Assembly: GCA_949126835.1 (NCBI GenBank)
Contig: OX421507.1
Span: 25,418,822 to 25,482,821 of the forward strand
DNA: 64,000 nucleotides
Direction of reading: 5' to 3'
DNA from: Anisus vortex
Taxonomy: Eukaryota; Mollusca; Gastropoda; Planorbidae
Under the pieces are notes generated by a model. The model was not told where the DNA came from. It was given only the letters and a program-made list of their open reading frames with translations, and searched no databases. Both the position numbers and the translations under genes were made by a program. Of this stretch, positions 46,399-58,539 are shown in pieces. Each line of letters begins with the position of its first letter. The stretch's first letter is position 1.

Positions 46399-46988
46399 TG
46401 TTAAATTGTAGCTTTCACTCCAATTCTTTTGGCGGTTGACTAGGGTTTGATTTTTAAGGCCAGCGGGAACTCACTTCGTTCTGAGAGTGATAAACAGTCT
46501 GCAGCAGTTTTCCAAGTTTGGTTAACCTGTCCTGATACCATTCAAGAGTTCTCAATAATAATATTAATTCAAAAACCAACTCCTTGACTGTTTAATAAAT
46601 GAAGAAACTTTATTATAACTTGCGAATCAAACGTTGTTAGTGAAAAGAATGCACATGGCGATAATAGGTGTACAAGGCGTAGTGTCCTTCTGTCAGAGGT
46701 GCCTAAGCGGTAAAGAGAGAGAATAGTCCGCGTCTCTATCTTATATAGTACCTAAAATGCCCGCGAAAATGACGTCAGAGGTTAATTGCATATCCCTCCG
46801 CGTTAGCGTCTCGTCCTAAACTGGTTAACGCTGGTTTCAAGAGTGAGGCGTTTATAGCCCAATTAGATTTTAGTCAACGAAGAAAAATAAACAGTCGTGT
46901 CCCGACAATTAAAGTATTTTAAAAGATAAACTCTGTCGAGGGATTAATAAAAGGGTGTTTTAAACTATGTATGCACTGTAACCTAACA
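46399..46988 (-). repeat. 5' LTR of the 38915-46988 element
   Basis: It is 590 bp. Differences from the 3' LTR include tcctgatacc for tccttatacc and ctggttaacg for ctggtttacg. The block at 46381-46398 (minus strand TGTGGTCTCGGTCCGGCA) is the likely primer-binding site. Confidence 0.9.
46739..46777 (-). promoter_or_regulatory. CRE plus TATA promoter of the 5' LTR
   Basis: On the minus strand TGACGTCA (46770-46777) is followed by TTTTCGCGGGC and then ACTATATAAG (about 46740-46749), giving a compact enhancer and TATA box. The 3' LTR holds the same arrangement at 39255-39293 and the solo LTR at 23716-23764. Confidence 0.6.
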
Positions 46989-47094
46989 ACAGATAGACAG
47001 ATAGACAGATAGACAGATAGACGGATTAACAGATAGATAGATAGACAGATAGACAGATAGACAGATAGACAAATAGACAGATAGACAGACAGAC

Positions 47095-47125
<31 letters not shown>

Positions 47126-50100
47126 CCAAAAGACAGATAGACAGAAAGACAGATAGAAGGATAGACAGATAGAGGGATAGACAGATAAACATATAGACCG
47201 ATAGACAGATAGACAGATAGAAAGACAGTCAGACAGATAAGCAGATAGGCAGATAGACAGATGACAGATAGACAGATAGACAGATAGACAGACATATAGA
47301 CATATAGACAGATAGACAGATAGACAGATAGACAGATATACAGATAGACAGATAGACGGATAGACCGATTGACAGATAGACAGATAGAACTATAGACCGA
47401 TAGACAGATAGACAGACATACAGATATACTGATAGACATATAAGGGGATATACATATAGAGTGGTAGACCGATAGAGGGATAGACAGATAGAGGGATAGA
47501 TAGATAGACAGATAGACAGATGGACAGATAGACAAATAGACAGATAGAAGGATAAACAGATAGACATATAGACAGATAGACAGATAGACAGAAAGACAGA
47601 TAGACAGAAAGACAGATAGACAGATAGACAGATAGACGGATAGACAGATAGACAGATAGACAGAAAGACAGATAGACAGACAGACATATAGACATATAGA
47701 CAGATAGACATATAGATAGATACGCAGATAGACATATAGACAGATAACATATATACTGATATATAGGGGGATAGACAGATATAGGAATAGACAGATAGAG
47801 GGATAGACAGATAGACAGATAGACAGACAGATAGAAAGATAGAAATATAAACAGATAAACAGATAAACAGATAGACAGATAGACAGATAGACAGATAGAC
47901 AGATAGACAGATAGACAGATAGACAGATAGACAGATAGACAGATAGACAGATAGACAGATAGACAGATAGACAGATAGACAGATAGACAGATAGACAGAT
48001 AGACAGATAGACAGATAGACAGATAGACAGATAGACAGATAAACAGATAGACAGATAGACAGATAGACAGATAGACAGATAGACAGATAGACAGATAGAC
48101 AGACAGATAGACAGACAGATAGACAGAAAGACAGATAGACAGATAGACAGATAGACAGATATAGGGATAGATAGATAGACAGATAGACAGATAGACAGAT
48201 AGACAGATAGACAGGTAGACAGATAGACAGATAGACGGATAGACAGATAGACAGATAGACAGATAGACAGATAGACAGATAGACAGATAGACAGATAGAC
48301 AGATAGACAGATAGACATATAGACAGATAGACAGATAGACAGATAGACAGATAGACAGATAGACAGATAGACAGATAGACAGATAGACAGATAGACATAT
48401 AGACAGATAGACATATAGACAGATAGACAGATAGACAGATAGACCGATAGAAAGATAGACAGATAGACAGATAGAAGGATAGACAGATAGAGGGATAGAC
48501 AGATAGACGGATAGACAGATAGACAGATAGACAGATAGACAGATAGACAGATAGACAGATAGACAGATAGACAGATAGACAGATAGACAGATAGACAGAT
48601 AGACAGATAGACAGATAGACAGATAGACAGATAGACAGATAGACAGATAGACAGATAGACAGATAGACAGATAGACATATAGACATATAGACAGATAGAC
48701 AGATAGACAGATAGACAGATAGACAGATAGACAGATAGACAGATAGACAGATCGACAGATAGACAGAAAGACAGATGACAGATAGACATATAGGCAGATA
48801 GACAGATAGACAGATAGACAGATAGACAGATAGACAGATAGACAGATAGACAGATAGACAGATAGACAGTTAGACAGATAGATAAACAGATAGACAGATA
48901 GAAAGATAGACAGAGGGATAGAAAGATAGAGGGATATATAGATAGACAGATAGACGGATACACAGAAAGACAGATAGTCAGATAGACAGAAAGTCAGACA
49001 GACAGATAGACAGATAGACGGATAAACAGATGAACAGATAGACAGATAGACAGACAGGCAGACATATAGACAGATAGACAGATAGACAGAAAGAAAGATA
49101 GACAGATAAACAGATAGACAGATATACAGACAATCAGACAGATAGGCAGATAGACAGATAGACAGATAGACATATAGATCGATTGACAGATAGACGGATA
49201 GGCAGATAGACAGATAGACAGATAGACAGATAGACAGATAGACAGATAGACAGATAGACAGATAGACAGATAGACAGATAGACAGATAGACAAATAAACA
49301 GATAGACAGATAGACAGATAGACAGATATATAGATAGACAGACAGATAGACAGATAGAGGGATAGAGGGATAGACAGATAGACAGATAGACCGATTGTTA
49401 GATGGACAGATAGACCGATAGACAGATAGACCGAATGTTAGATAGACAGATAGACAGATAGACAGATAGACAGATAGACAGATAGACAGATAGACAGATA
49501 GACAGATAGACAGATAGACAGATAGACAGATAGACAGATAGACAGATAGACATATAGACAGACAGACATATAGACAGATAGACAGATAGACAGATAGACC
49601 GATAGAAAGATAGACAGATAGACAGATAGAAGGATAGACAGATAGAGGGATAGACAGATAGACGGATAGACAGATAGACAGATAGACAGATAGACAGATA
49701 GACAGATAGACACATAGACAGATAGACAGATAGACAGATAGACAGATAGACAGATAGACAGATAGACAGATAGACAGATAGACAGATAGACAGATAGACA
49801 GATAGACAGATAGACAGATAGACAGATAGACAGATAGACAGATAGACAGATAGACAGATAGACAGATAGACAGATAGACAGATAGACAGATAGACAGATA
49901 GACAGATAGACAGATAGACAGATAGACAGATAGACAGATAGACAGATAGACAGAAAGACAGATGACAGATAGACAGATAGGCAGATAGACAGATAGACAG
50001 ATAGACAGATAGACAGATAGACAGATAGACAGATAGACAGATAGACAGATAGACAGATAGACAGATAGACAGATTGACAGATAGACAGATAGACAGATAG

Positions 50101-51044
50101 ACAGATAGACAGATAGACAGATAGACAGATAGACAGATAGACAGATAGACAGATAGACAGATAGACAGATAGACAGATAGACAGATAGACAGATAGACAG
50201 ATAGACAGATAGACAGATAGACAGATAGACAGATAGACAGATAGATAAACAGATAGAAAGATAGAAAGATAGACAGAGGGATAGAAAGATAGAGGGATAT
50301 ATAGATAGACAGATAGACGGATACACAGAAAGACAGATAGTCAGATAGACAGAAAGACAGACAGACAGATAGACAGATAGACGGATAAACAGATGAACAG
50401 ATAGACAGATAGACAGACAGGCAGACATATAGACAGATAGACAGATAGACAGAAAGAAAGATAGACAGATAAACAGATAGACAGATATACAGACAATCAG
50501 ACAGATAGGCAGATAGACAGATAGACAGATAGACATATAGATCGATTGACAGATAGACGGATAGGCAGATAGACAGATAGACAGATAGACAGATAGACAG
50601 ATAGACAGATAGACAGATAGACAGATAGACAGATAGACAGATAGACAAATAAACAGATAGACAGATAGACAGATAGACAGATATATAGATAGACAGACAG
50701 ATTGACAGATAGAGGGATAGAGGGATAGACAGATAGACAGATAGACCGATTGTTAGATGGACAGATAGACCGATAGACAGATAGACCGAATGTTAGATAG
50801 ACAGATAGACAGATAGACCGATAGACCGATATTCCGATAGACAGATAGTCAGACAGATAGACCGATAGACAGATAGACGGACAGACGGATAGAAAGATAA
50901 ACAGATAGACAGATAGACAGATATACATATATACTGATAAACAGATAGAGGGATAGATAGAAAGACAGATAGACACATCGACAGATCGACAGATCAACAG
51001 ATAGACAGATAGACAGACAGATAGACAGATAGACAGATAGACAT

Positions 51045-51089
<45 letters not shown>

Positions 51090-52272
51090 CATATATACAG
51101 ATAGACAATTAGACAGGTAGACTTACAATCAGACAGATAGGCAGATAGACAGATAGACATATAGATCGATTGACAGATAGACGGATAGGCAGATAGACAA
51201 ATAGGCAGATAGACAGATAGACAGATAGACAGATAGACAGATAGACAAATAAACAGATAGACAGATAGACAGATAGACAGATATATAGATAGACAGACAG
51301 ATAGACAGATAGAGGGATAGACATATAGATCGATTGACAGATAGACGGATAGGCAGATAGACAAATAGGCAGATAGACAGATAGACAGATAGACAGATAG
51401 ACAGATAGACAGATAGACAGATAGACAGATAGACAAATAAACAGATAGACAGATAGACAGATAGACAGATATATAGATAGACAGACAGATAGACAGATAG
51501 AGGGATAGAGGGATAGACAGATAGACAGATAGACCGATTGTTAGATGGACAGATAGACCGATAGACAGATAGACCGAATGTTAGATAGAGAGATAGACAG
51601 ATAGACCGATAGACCGATAGACCGATAGACAGATAGTCAGACAGATAGACCGATAGACAGATAGACGGACAGACGGATAGAAAGATAAACAGATAGACAG
51701 ATAGACAGATATACATATATACTGATAAACAGATAGAGGGATAGATAGAAAGACAGATAGACACATCGACAGATCGACAGATCAACAGATAGACAGATAG
51801 ACATATAGATCGATTGACAGATAGACGGATAGGCAGATAGACAAATAGGCAGATAGACAGATAGACAGATAGACAGATAGACAGATAGACAAATAAACAG
51901 ATAGACAGATAGACAGATAGACAGATATATAGATAGACAGACAGATAGACAGATAGAGGGATAGAGGGATAGACAGATAGACAGATAGACCGATTGTTAG
52001 ATGGACAGATAGACCGATAGACAGATAGACCGAATGTTAGATAGAGAGATAGACAGATAGACCGATAGACCGATAGACCGATAGACAGATAGTCAGACAG
52101 ATAGACCGATAGACAGATAGACGGACAGACGGATAGAAAGATAAACAGATAGACAGATAGACAGATATACATATATACTGATAAACAGATAGAGGGATAG
52201 ATAGAAAGACAGATAGACACATCGACAGATCGACAGATCAACAGATAGACAGATAGATAGACAGATAGTCAT

Positions 52273-52309
<37 letters not shown>

Positions 52310-53080
52310 CATATATACAGATAGACAATTAGACAGGTAGACAGATAATCAGATTGACAGATAGACAGATAGCGGGATAGACAGATAGACAGATAGACAG
52401 ATAGACAGATAGACAGATAGACAGATAGACAGATAGGCAGATAGACAGATAGACAGATAGACAGATAGACAGATAGACAGATAGACAGATAGACAGATAG
52501 ACAGATAGACAGATAGACAGATAGACAGATAGACAGATAGACAGACAGACAGATAGACAGATAGACAGATAGACAGATAGACAGATAGACAGATAGACAG
52601 ATAGACAGATAGACAGATAGACAGATAGACAGATAGACAGATAGACAGATAGACAGATAGACAGATAGACAGATAGTCAGATAGACATATATACTGATAG
52701 ACATTTAGGGGGATAGACAGATAGAGGGATAGACAGATAGATGGATAGACAGATAGACAGATAGACAGATAGAGGGATAGACAGATAGAGGGAAAGACAG
52801 ATAGAGGGATAGACAGATAAACATAATGACAGATAGACGGATAGACCGATAGAAAGATATACCAAATTTACAGATAGATATACAGATATATAGATATACA
52901 GATAAACAGACAAACAGATAGACGGATAGATGTATACATGAAAGGACGAAAAGACGAAAAGAGAGACAGATAAACGGATAGTTTAATATACAAATAGATC
53001 GACAGATAGATATATAGACAGATAAACAGACGGATAGACTGTAAAAATAGATAGATAGATAGATAGACAGATAGACAGAT
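46989..53080 (+). repeat. Expanded 8-bp minisatellite with higher-order repeats
   Basis: About 6.1 kb of agacagat units and variants. Longer variant blocks recur: the ccgattgttagatgg block at 49391, 50746, 51534 and 51990, and the cacatcgacagatcgacag block near 50963, 51761 and 52217. This shows kilobase-scale and 456-bp and 788-bp segmental copying within the array. All three minus frames are almost stop-free because CTGTCTAT repeats contain no stop triplet, so frames of up to 1048 residues (YLSICLSV repeats) are artefacts. The array lies in the intron between exons B' and C'. Confidence 0.97.
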
Positions 53081-53169
53081 GTTTATCTTTGTAGATATAT
53101 AAACTAGTTGATTGATTAGCTGATTTTTTATTTAATTTTTTTTATTGATAAATTGTCAATATATTTCAG

Positions 53170-53275
53170 GTTTGGCAAATGGAAAATGCTTATAAGCAAC
53201 GTGCTTTTAAATTGACCTACGGGAAAGTAGACGTGAGCGCCATCTTGACCAAGGACAATTTAAACTACATTTTTG
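53170..53275 (+). CDS. Alkaline phosphatase-like protein, exon C' (duplicate of C)
   Basis: This is a 106-bp open exon with acceptor atatttcag and donor gtgagc, phase 0 start and phase 1 end, exactly like exon C. It starts VWQMENAYKQRAFKLTYGKV where exon C has IWLMDKTNKQYFFEMSYGKV. The second half (DVSAILTKDNLNYIFG) is conserved. Charge and size changes cluster in the first half, suggesting a surface change and not random decay. The downstream intron again carries a LINE tail, a SINE tail and a CTAT/CTGT array. The next phase-1 exon is not in the window. Confidence 0.66.
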
Positions 53276-53389
53276 GTGAGCAGATTACCTTTTTTTTTAA
53301 CGAAACCCCATTCCCCGGTATAGTACATGTATTTTGGAAAAGCTGGCTATAAAATAAGATATTCATAAGACTAAGATGAAATGTTACAA

Positions 53390-53760
53390 AGACCATATAT
53401 CCAACGAACATATAAGAAAAAGAATACAACAGGAAATTGGAAAGTATGAAGACCTGCTGGCCACAGCCTAGAAAAGAAAACTGGAATGGTATGGCCATGT
53501 CACCAGAACCAACAAGCTTTCTAAGACCATCCTACAGGGTACCACCAGAAGAGGCAGAAAGAGAGGAAGACCGAAGAAACGTTGGGAAGATAATATCAGG
53601 GAATGGACAAGTACAAAACTGTGCGAGGCAATGAGAACGGCATAGAGACGGGAGGAATGGAGGAGGCTGGTTTAAATGTCAACTGTGGCGCCCCAACGGT
53701 CTAACAGACTATGGGATATGTAGGATGTAGGATGTAGGTAGGAAGATGAGATTACTTTAT
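53390..53760 (+). mobile_element. 3' end of an RTE/craniofacial-like LINE (copy 2)
   Basis: It is the duplicate of 13490-13870, with an added in-frame stop (CCTAG) near 53469 and the same taggatgtagg tail. Confidence 0.75.
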
Positions 53761-54786
53761 TGATCCAAACTAATGGAAATTTGACCTTATTTATAAATTC
53801 CGTCCTTTTCAGTAATTTAAAACAATAAAAGATGTATACCTAAGCACAGAAATATACACTTATATGAATTGACATTCACGCACACATACAACAAAAAAGA
53901 GCCATCTATTGTATTATCTGACTTACTGGCGATTCTGTTGAAAGATGCTTACTTATAGTGGAACAAAGGAGTTAATAAATATTTCTGTTCTTGCCCGTAT
54001 TGAATGAAGGCGACCAATTCGACCCAAACATGATGTAGTTATGTGATACAGGTGTGCCTGGTCCTGAAGGAATTCATCATTCTATCATAGAAAGTTGTTT
54101 ATTAAAATAACTCCAGCTGACCTATACTTACTAGTTTTAGTCCAGGTAAAAAAGTCGTGGATTAAGTCGTAAGTTCAGTTGTCTATCACACTTACTGTCA
54201 GAATCTGGCTATTGGTCTATTAATTTTGTGCTAATAAAGTACCCGTCAAACCAAATTGATCCATAGGGCCGTTAAAGCAGCGTTCACCAGTTTCTGTGGC
54301 AAGGGCATGTTATGGGACTGTGTGGCCAGCACAATGCCCTGCCGCCTTCAATTTACCCCAACTAATGTTAGGTACCCATCAGGGCTGGGTAGACTCAGGA
54401 AATAGTAAGTATGTAAACCACATTGAACAAATACTTCTTGAGGATAGAAACATACAAGCATAATTGACAAGAACAGTTATAGTGGAGCAGCCTACCTCTT
54501 ACTTAAAATATCTCTAATATAATTTTCTTTAAATTAGATCTTTAGGCCTATAACATTGGTTTGTAAATAAAACCATAGCTCTTGGCTATTGTCACAGAAT
54601 AATGTAAACACGCTAAGCACAGTTGTTGTTTTTGTTTTTGTGGTGTATATGTGTATGTGTTGGTGGGTAGGTGTGTGTGTGTGTTTGAGTTAAGGGAGGA
54701 GGGAGGGACGTGTTCTATCATTCAATACCTAGTCTTATCTCTCGCACATAAGTGTTCAACATTAACTGTTATGTTTATAACTTGAC
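53761..54786 (+). other. Intron sequence, no gene seen
   Basis: It matches 14454-15435 of copy 1, without the MITE, and contains the SINE tail at 54280-54405 and a gtgtgtgt tract near 54670. Confidence 0.5.
54280..54405 (-). mobile_element. SINE body fragment (copy 2)
   Basis: It is the duplicate of 14915-15055, without a tRNA-like head. Confidence 0.7.
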
Positions 54787-54946
54787 ATATCTATACAACT
54801 ATCTATCTAACTAACTATCTAACTATCTATCTATCTTTCTAACTATTTAATTATCCATCTTTCAATTTATCTATCTATCTATTTATCTATGTATCTATCT
54901 TTTTATCTATCTATCTGTCTGTATGCCTGACTGACCTCACATCTAT

Positions 54947-54980
<34 letters not shown>

Positions 54981-55253
54981 GTAAGTATGTCTATCTATCT
55001 GCCTGTATATCTGTCTGTCTATTTATCTATCCATCTATCCATCTATCTATCTCTCTATCTGTCTGTCTATCTATCTATCTCTCTATCTATTTATCTATCT
55101 ATCTTAATTTCCATCTCTCTGTCTGTTTGTCTGTCTATCTATCAATCTATATATCAATATATCTGTCTGTCTGTCTATCTATCTTTCTATCCATCTATCT
55201 ATCTATGTGTCTGTATGTGTATCTATTTGTTTGTCTGTCTGTCTATATATCTT

Positions 55254-55304
<51 letters not shown>
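54787..55304 (+). repeat. CTAT/CTGT simple repeat ending in (TA)n (copy 2)
   Basis: It is the counterpart of 15436-15979 plus 22327-22380, uninterrupted by the LTR element. The terminal TA tract runs from about 55258 to 55304. Confidence 0.95.
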
Positions 55305-55307
<3 letters not shown>

Positions 55308-57296
55308 AAGACTGGAGCTCTCTCACTTCAGTACTTTTAGCGGTTGTCTAGGAATGATTCTTATTTGGCCCAACGGGAACCTATGTCTCTCTACCATGAA
55401 GTCATGCATAATGTTGCAATAAATTAATTAGTACACAATTATATAATTTATTAGTGTGCAACCTTAGTAGTTTAGTGGCTTCGTAAATTCCCCTTCTATC
55501 GTCGTACATGGCCGGTTTCTCCCAATCACGCCCCTTGGAGGGGTGGGGGAGGCGGCATGCTATTGTATCGCCATGTTGACCTATAAGCCCTTGTACTTTC
55601 CCCTATTGATTAGCCACCTGGAATACCACGGTCATCTAGTTATGTCGCTATTGTAAGCTAGGGTAAACAGAAATCTCACCGAGCTTGCTTGAGATATGAT
55701 AGAACAATGGAGAATGAGCCAACGTGTTAAAATGGTGTACTGCCTTTGTTCCCCCGACTGACCGTAGTGACCAAAGGCCCCACCCTGAACGACACCCCAC
55801 CCACCCCTTTTCCACCCATGACACGTATTCTCACACCACATTGTCAAGATCACCTGACATCAGCACTGAACTTTGATTTTTATTGGCTAAGTGGGCGGGC
55901 CTTCTGCCTTAGTCCCGCCTCTCTGACGATATACTTAATCTGCAGTCTACCTTAGTCTACATTAGTCTACCTAGGTCTAGCTCTCGACGAGATACCTATA
56001 CACGTCTTGATAGTTTTTCCAAGTTGTCAACGACGCTGCCACGCCTTTTAGACTCTGGCATTCTAGAGTCATTCTAAGAATTGGAGTTACTTTCGACAAG
56101 AGTCTAGGCAGTCTTCTGCGGCTCCGACACGAGACCGATGACTCTGCACGTCTTGACGGTACTAACTAGTTGTCAACGACTTGACATCGCCATTTAGACT
56201 CTATAAGTTTGACTATTAAACATTCCGGGACTAGGATTAACGTGTATTCTTCCATACTTGTAGCTGTGATTTAGGTTTTCACACGTGTTTTATTGTAGCG
56301 GTTTAGATTGAACAGTACTCTGTCATAGGAATTGTATATCGATTTATCAGACATTGTAGTCGCGCTCACCTAAGTGACGCCGTTGAGATACTGAATTCAG
56401 ATCAATAAACGTGTGCCTGTTGGCTCACGCGTAAACCAGCTTACTGTGTGAAGTAATTACTTACCTGTTTGTGTATGTCCAATATGATGTTTGGATAACC
56501 TGTTTTAACAAATATAAATATCGAACGAATAATACACCATTCATTGAGTCAGTTCGGCTATCATCCTCCATTGACCAACAAGCCAACAACGGTTGACGGG
56601 TAAAAGCACCACTGGCTGGCGACTTCACACTCTGCTGGCCACGCAATCCCTATTCGCATTGACGCACTCTCTGACGATAGAATTAATTTTGCAGCGTTTC
56701 TTCAAGAAAATTATATTCAAGCAACTGCATTCAAAACAAGACAAACTCCTTGGCTTATAAATGTAATGTAGAAACTTTTATTCAACAAATAAAATTGTGC
56801 AATTTCATGGAGTACAAATAGAGCAATATTAATGTGACTTATCAAGTCGGAAGGTAAGCTATCGTCTCTCCGCAGGTTTAGGCTCGAGACTATTTTATAT
56901 TCCCCGGCCAAAAACTCCAAGCGCGGGAATGTGACGTCACAGTCCCCCTTGCCTCTATCCAATGGAAAGCATGCATTTAATAGGCAGCTCAATTCTCAGA
57001 ATAATTATTAATAAACTTCGCGGGCTAAACTAAGCTTCCTATTGGCTGTAATAGCAGACAATATCTAGGAATAATCCAGTTACAGCTGGTTTATGAAGGA
57101 ATCGTCGTTTCAACGATCTTAACTCTGTCCTTCGTGTCAAGACGAAAGAAAAATAGTTTTTTGCAAAAGTTAATGTAGGAGAAAATAAACAGTCGCGTCA
57201 TAACACTGACAGTATTTAAGTAGGAACATTATGTTGAGGGTAAAGATTGATAGATGGGTGGTTCAAATAATTAGTGTTATACACTGTCACGTAACA
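55305..57296 (-). mobile_element. Long solo LTR (copy 2)
   Basis: It is the duplicate of 22381-24121 with about 280 extra bases at 55460-55735 that copy 1 lacks. The CRE (56932-56939) and TATA-like promoter are kept. The left part differs by about 5 percent from copy 1, and the right 0.9 kb by about 0.5 percent. Confidence 0.65.
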
Positions 57297-57319
57297 ATAT
57301 ATATATATAGTACCAGGTG

Positions 57320-57337
57320 ACCGATCATTCGATCGGT
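57320..57337 (-). other. Helitron 3' terminal hairpin (copy 2)
   Basis: ACCGATC and GATCGGT arms as at 24145. A second partial copy, gaatgatcggtgggcttgta, follows about 28 bp further in. Confidence 0.6.
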
Positions 57338-58539
57338 GGGCTTGTATTTATCTAAACATAATTTGAATGATCGGTGGGCTTGTATTTAAACATAATTTAC
57401 ACGTAATAAAACGGTGCATACATTCCACTAAAATATTTATTACCTGGTATGGGACCATATTTGTCAATTGATTTTCCTGTAGTAGGAGACCTATATGCCT
57501 ATATAGAAAGGGCTAGTCTCCTTAACAGTTAGCCATGTGTATGATGGAGGGCCCCTAGCAAATGACACACTATCTGTTAAAAACTACCTGTACCTAAAAT
57601 ATTTCCTTTAAATGCATTTGTTAATAAAATGAAAAAAAAAATGTCATTAACAAATAAAATTTGAATGCCCTGATCTTTTACATAGGTCAGGTTGTTTTTT
57701 AATCAAGCTTTCAGCTAGTATTGTAGTTACAATGGCAATATAGCTGATTTTCAGCTAGTCCCAATTATTTATTGTCACGTTACCCTCACCCCCACCCGGC
57801 AATAAATAAACCACTTAAAACTTAAAGTACATTTTGATACTTTTAAGAAATGAAGTCCTTTTTGATACTTTTGAGAAATGAACAAAGGACATCCTACTTG
57901 TAATTTTTATGAGCAAGAAGGTTTTAACGAGTATGAGACAATAATGAACAAAGAAAGAAATGAATCTAAACTCTGAATAAATGATGATAGGTATTTAATT
58001 AGTAATAATTAATATTAAAAATAATATTAGTATGTCATTTATTTATTAATGTATATTTATTATCATATTTAATTAATGATTAGATAAATTACGAAAAATA
58101 TTAAAATGACCAATTACTAAATATTAACATCAAACAGATTATAATAAATTATCAACCCTACATTATCAAAAAGACATTTTTTTACAAATATACTTAGCAG
58201 CCCCACCCCACCTTGTCACTTCAGTGGAAAGATACAGTTTTTAAATATGAATATGATTATGACTGGAAAATGACACAGATCAATCCATTACTACACACCT
58301 TCAGCCAAGTAAAAGTACATTTAATATTAATTTCTCAATTTAAATTGCCTTTTTTAGAATTATTAAACTTTACACTAAAAAAAAAATTATGAAACTTTTA
58401 TGTTTAAAAATTGACAATACTGATGAAATCAAGTTATAAATAATAGAAACATAAAGACATTGTATTTAAATGATATAGGTTTTGTATTTGCCACATTTTG
58501 TTTGAGATACTCACATTGAAAATATTTTTCTTCATGAAT

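Larger units (their letters stand above)
38915..46988 (-). mobile_element. Decayed Gmr1-like Ty3/gypsy element inside the minisatellite
   Basis: LTRs of 590 bp each (38915-39504, 46399-46988) begin TGTTAAATTG and end ACCTAACA, flanked by acag on both sides. By eye the LTRs differ at about 8 sites (near 1.4 percent). On the minus strand the order is 5' LTR, primer-binding block, gag, protease, integrase, a short RT/RNase H remnant, non-coding DNA, polypurine tract and 3' LTR. Integrase directly follows protease, the Gmr1-type order, unlike typical Ty3/gypsy. Gag has two stops, integrase lacks a catalytic Asp and reverse transcriptase is deleted, so the element is dead. Confidence 0.88.

Noticed and set aside
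47026..52913. Many long minus-strand frames of ICLSVYLS repeats that could be taken for membrane or silk-like proteins.
   Set aside because: They are a necessary consequence of a stop-free 8-bp repeat, occur in all three frames, and have no conserved start or context.
46989..53080. A CRISPR-like array.
   Set aside because: There are no unique spacers between identical repeats; it is a simple 8-bp minisatellite in a eukaryotic context.
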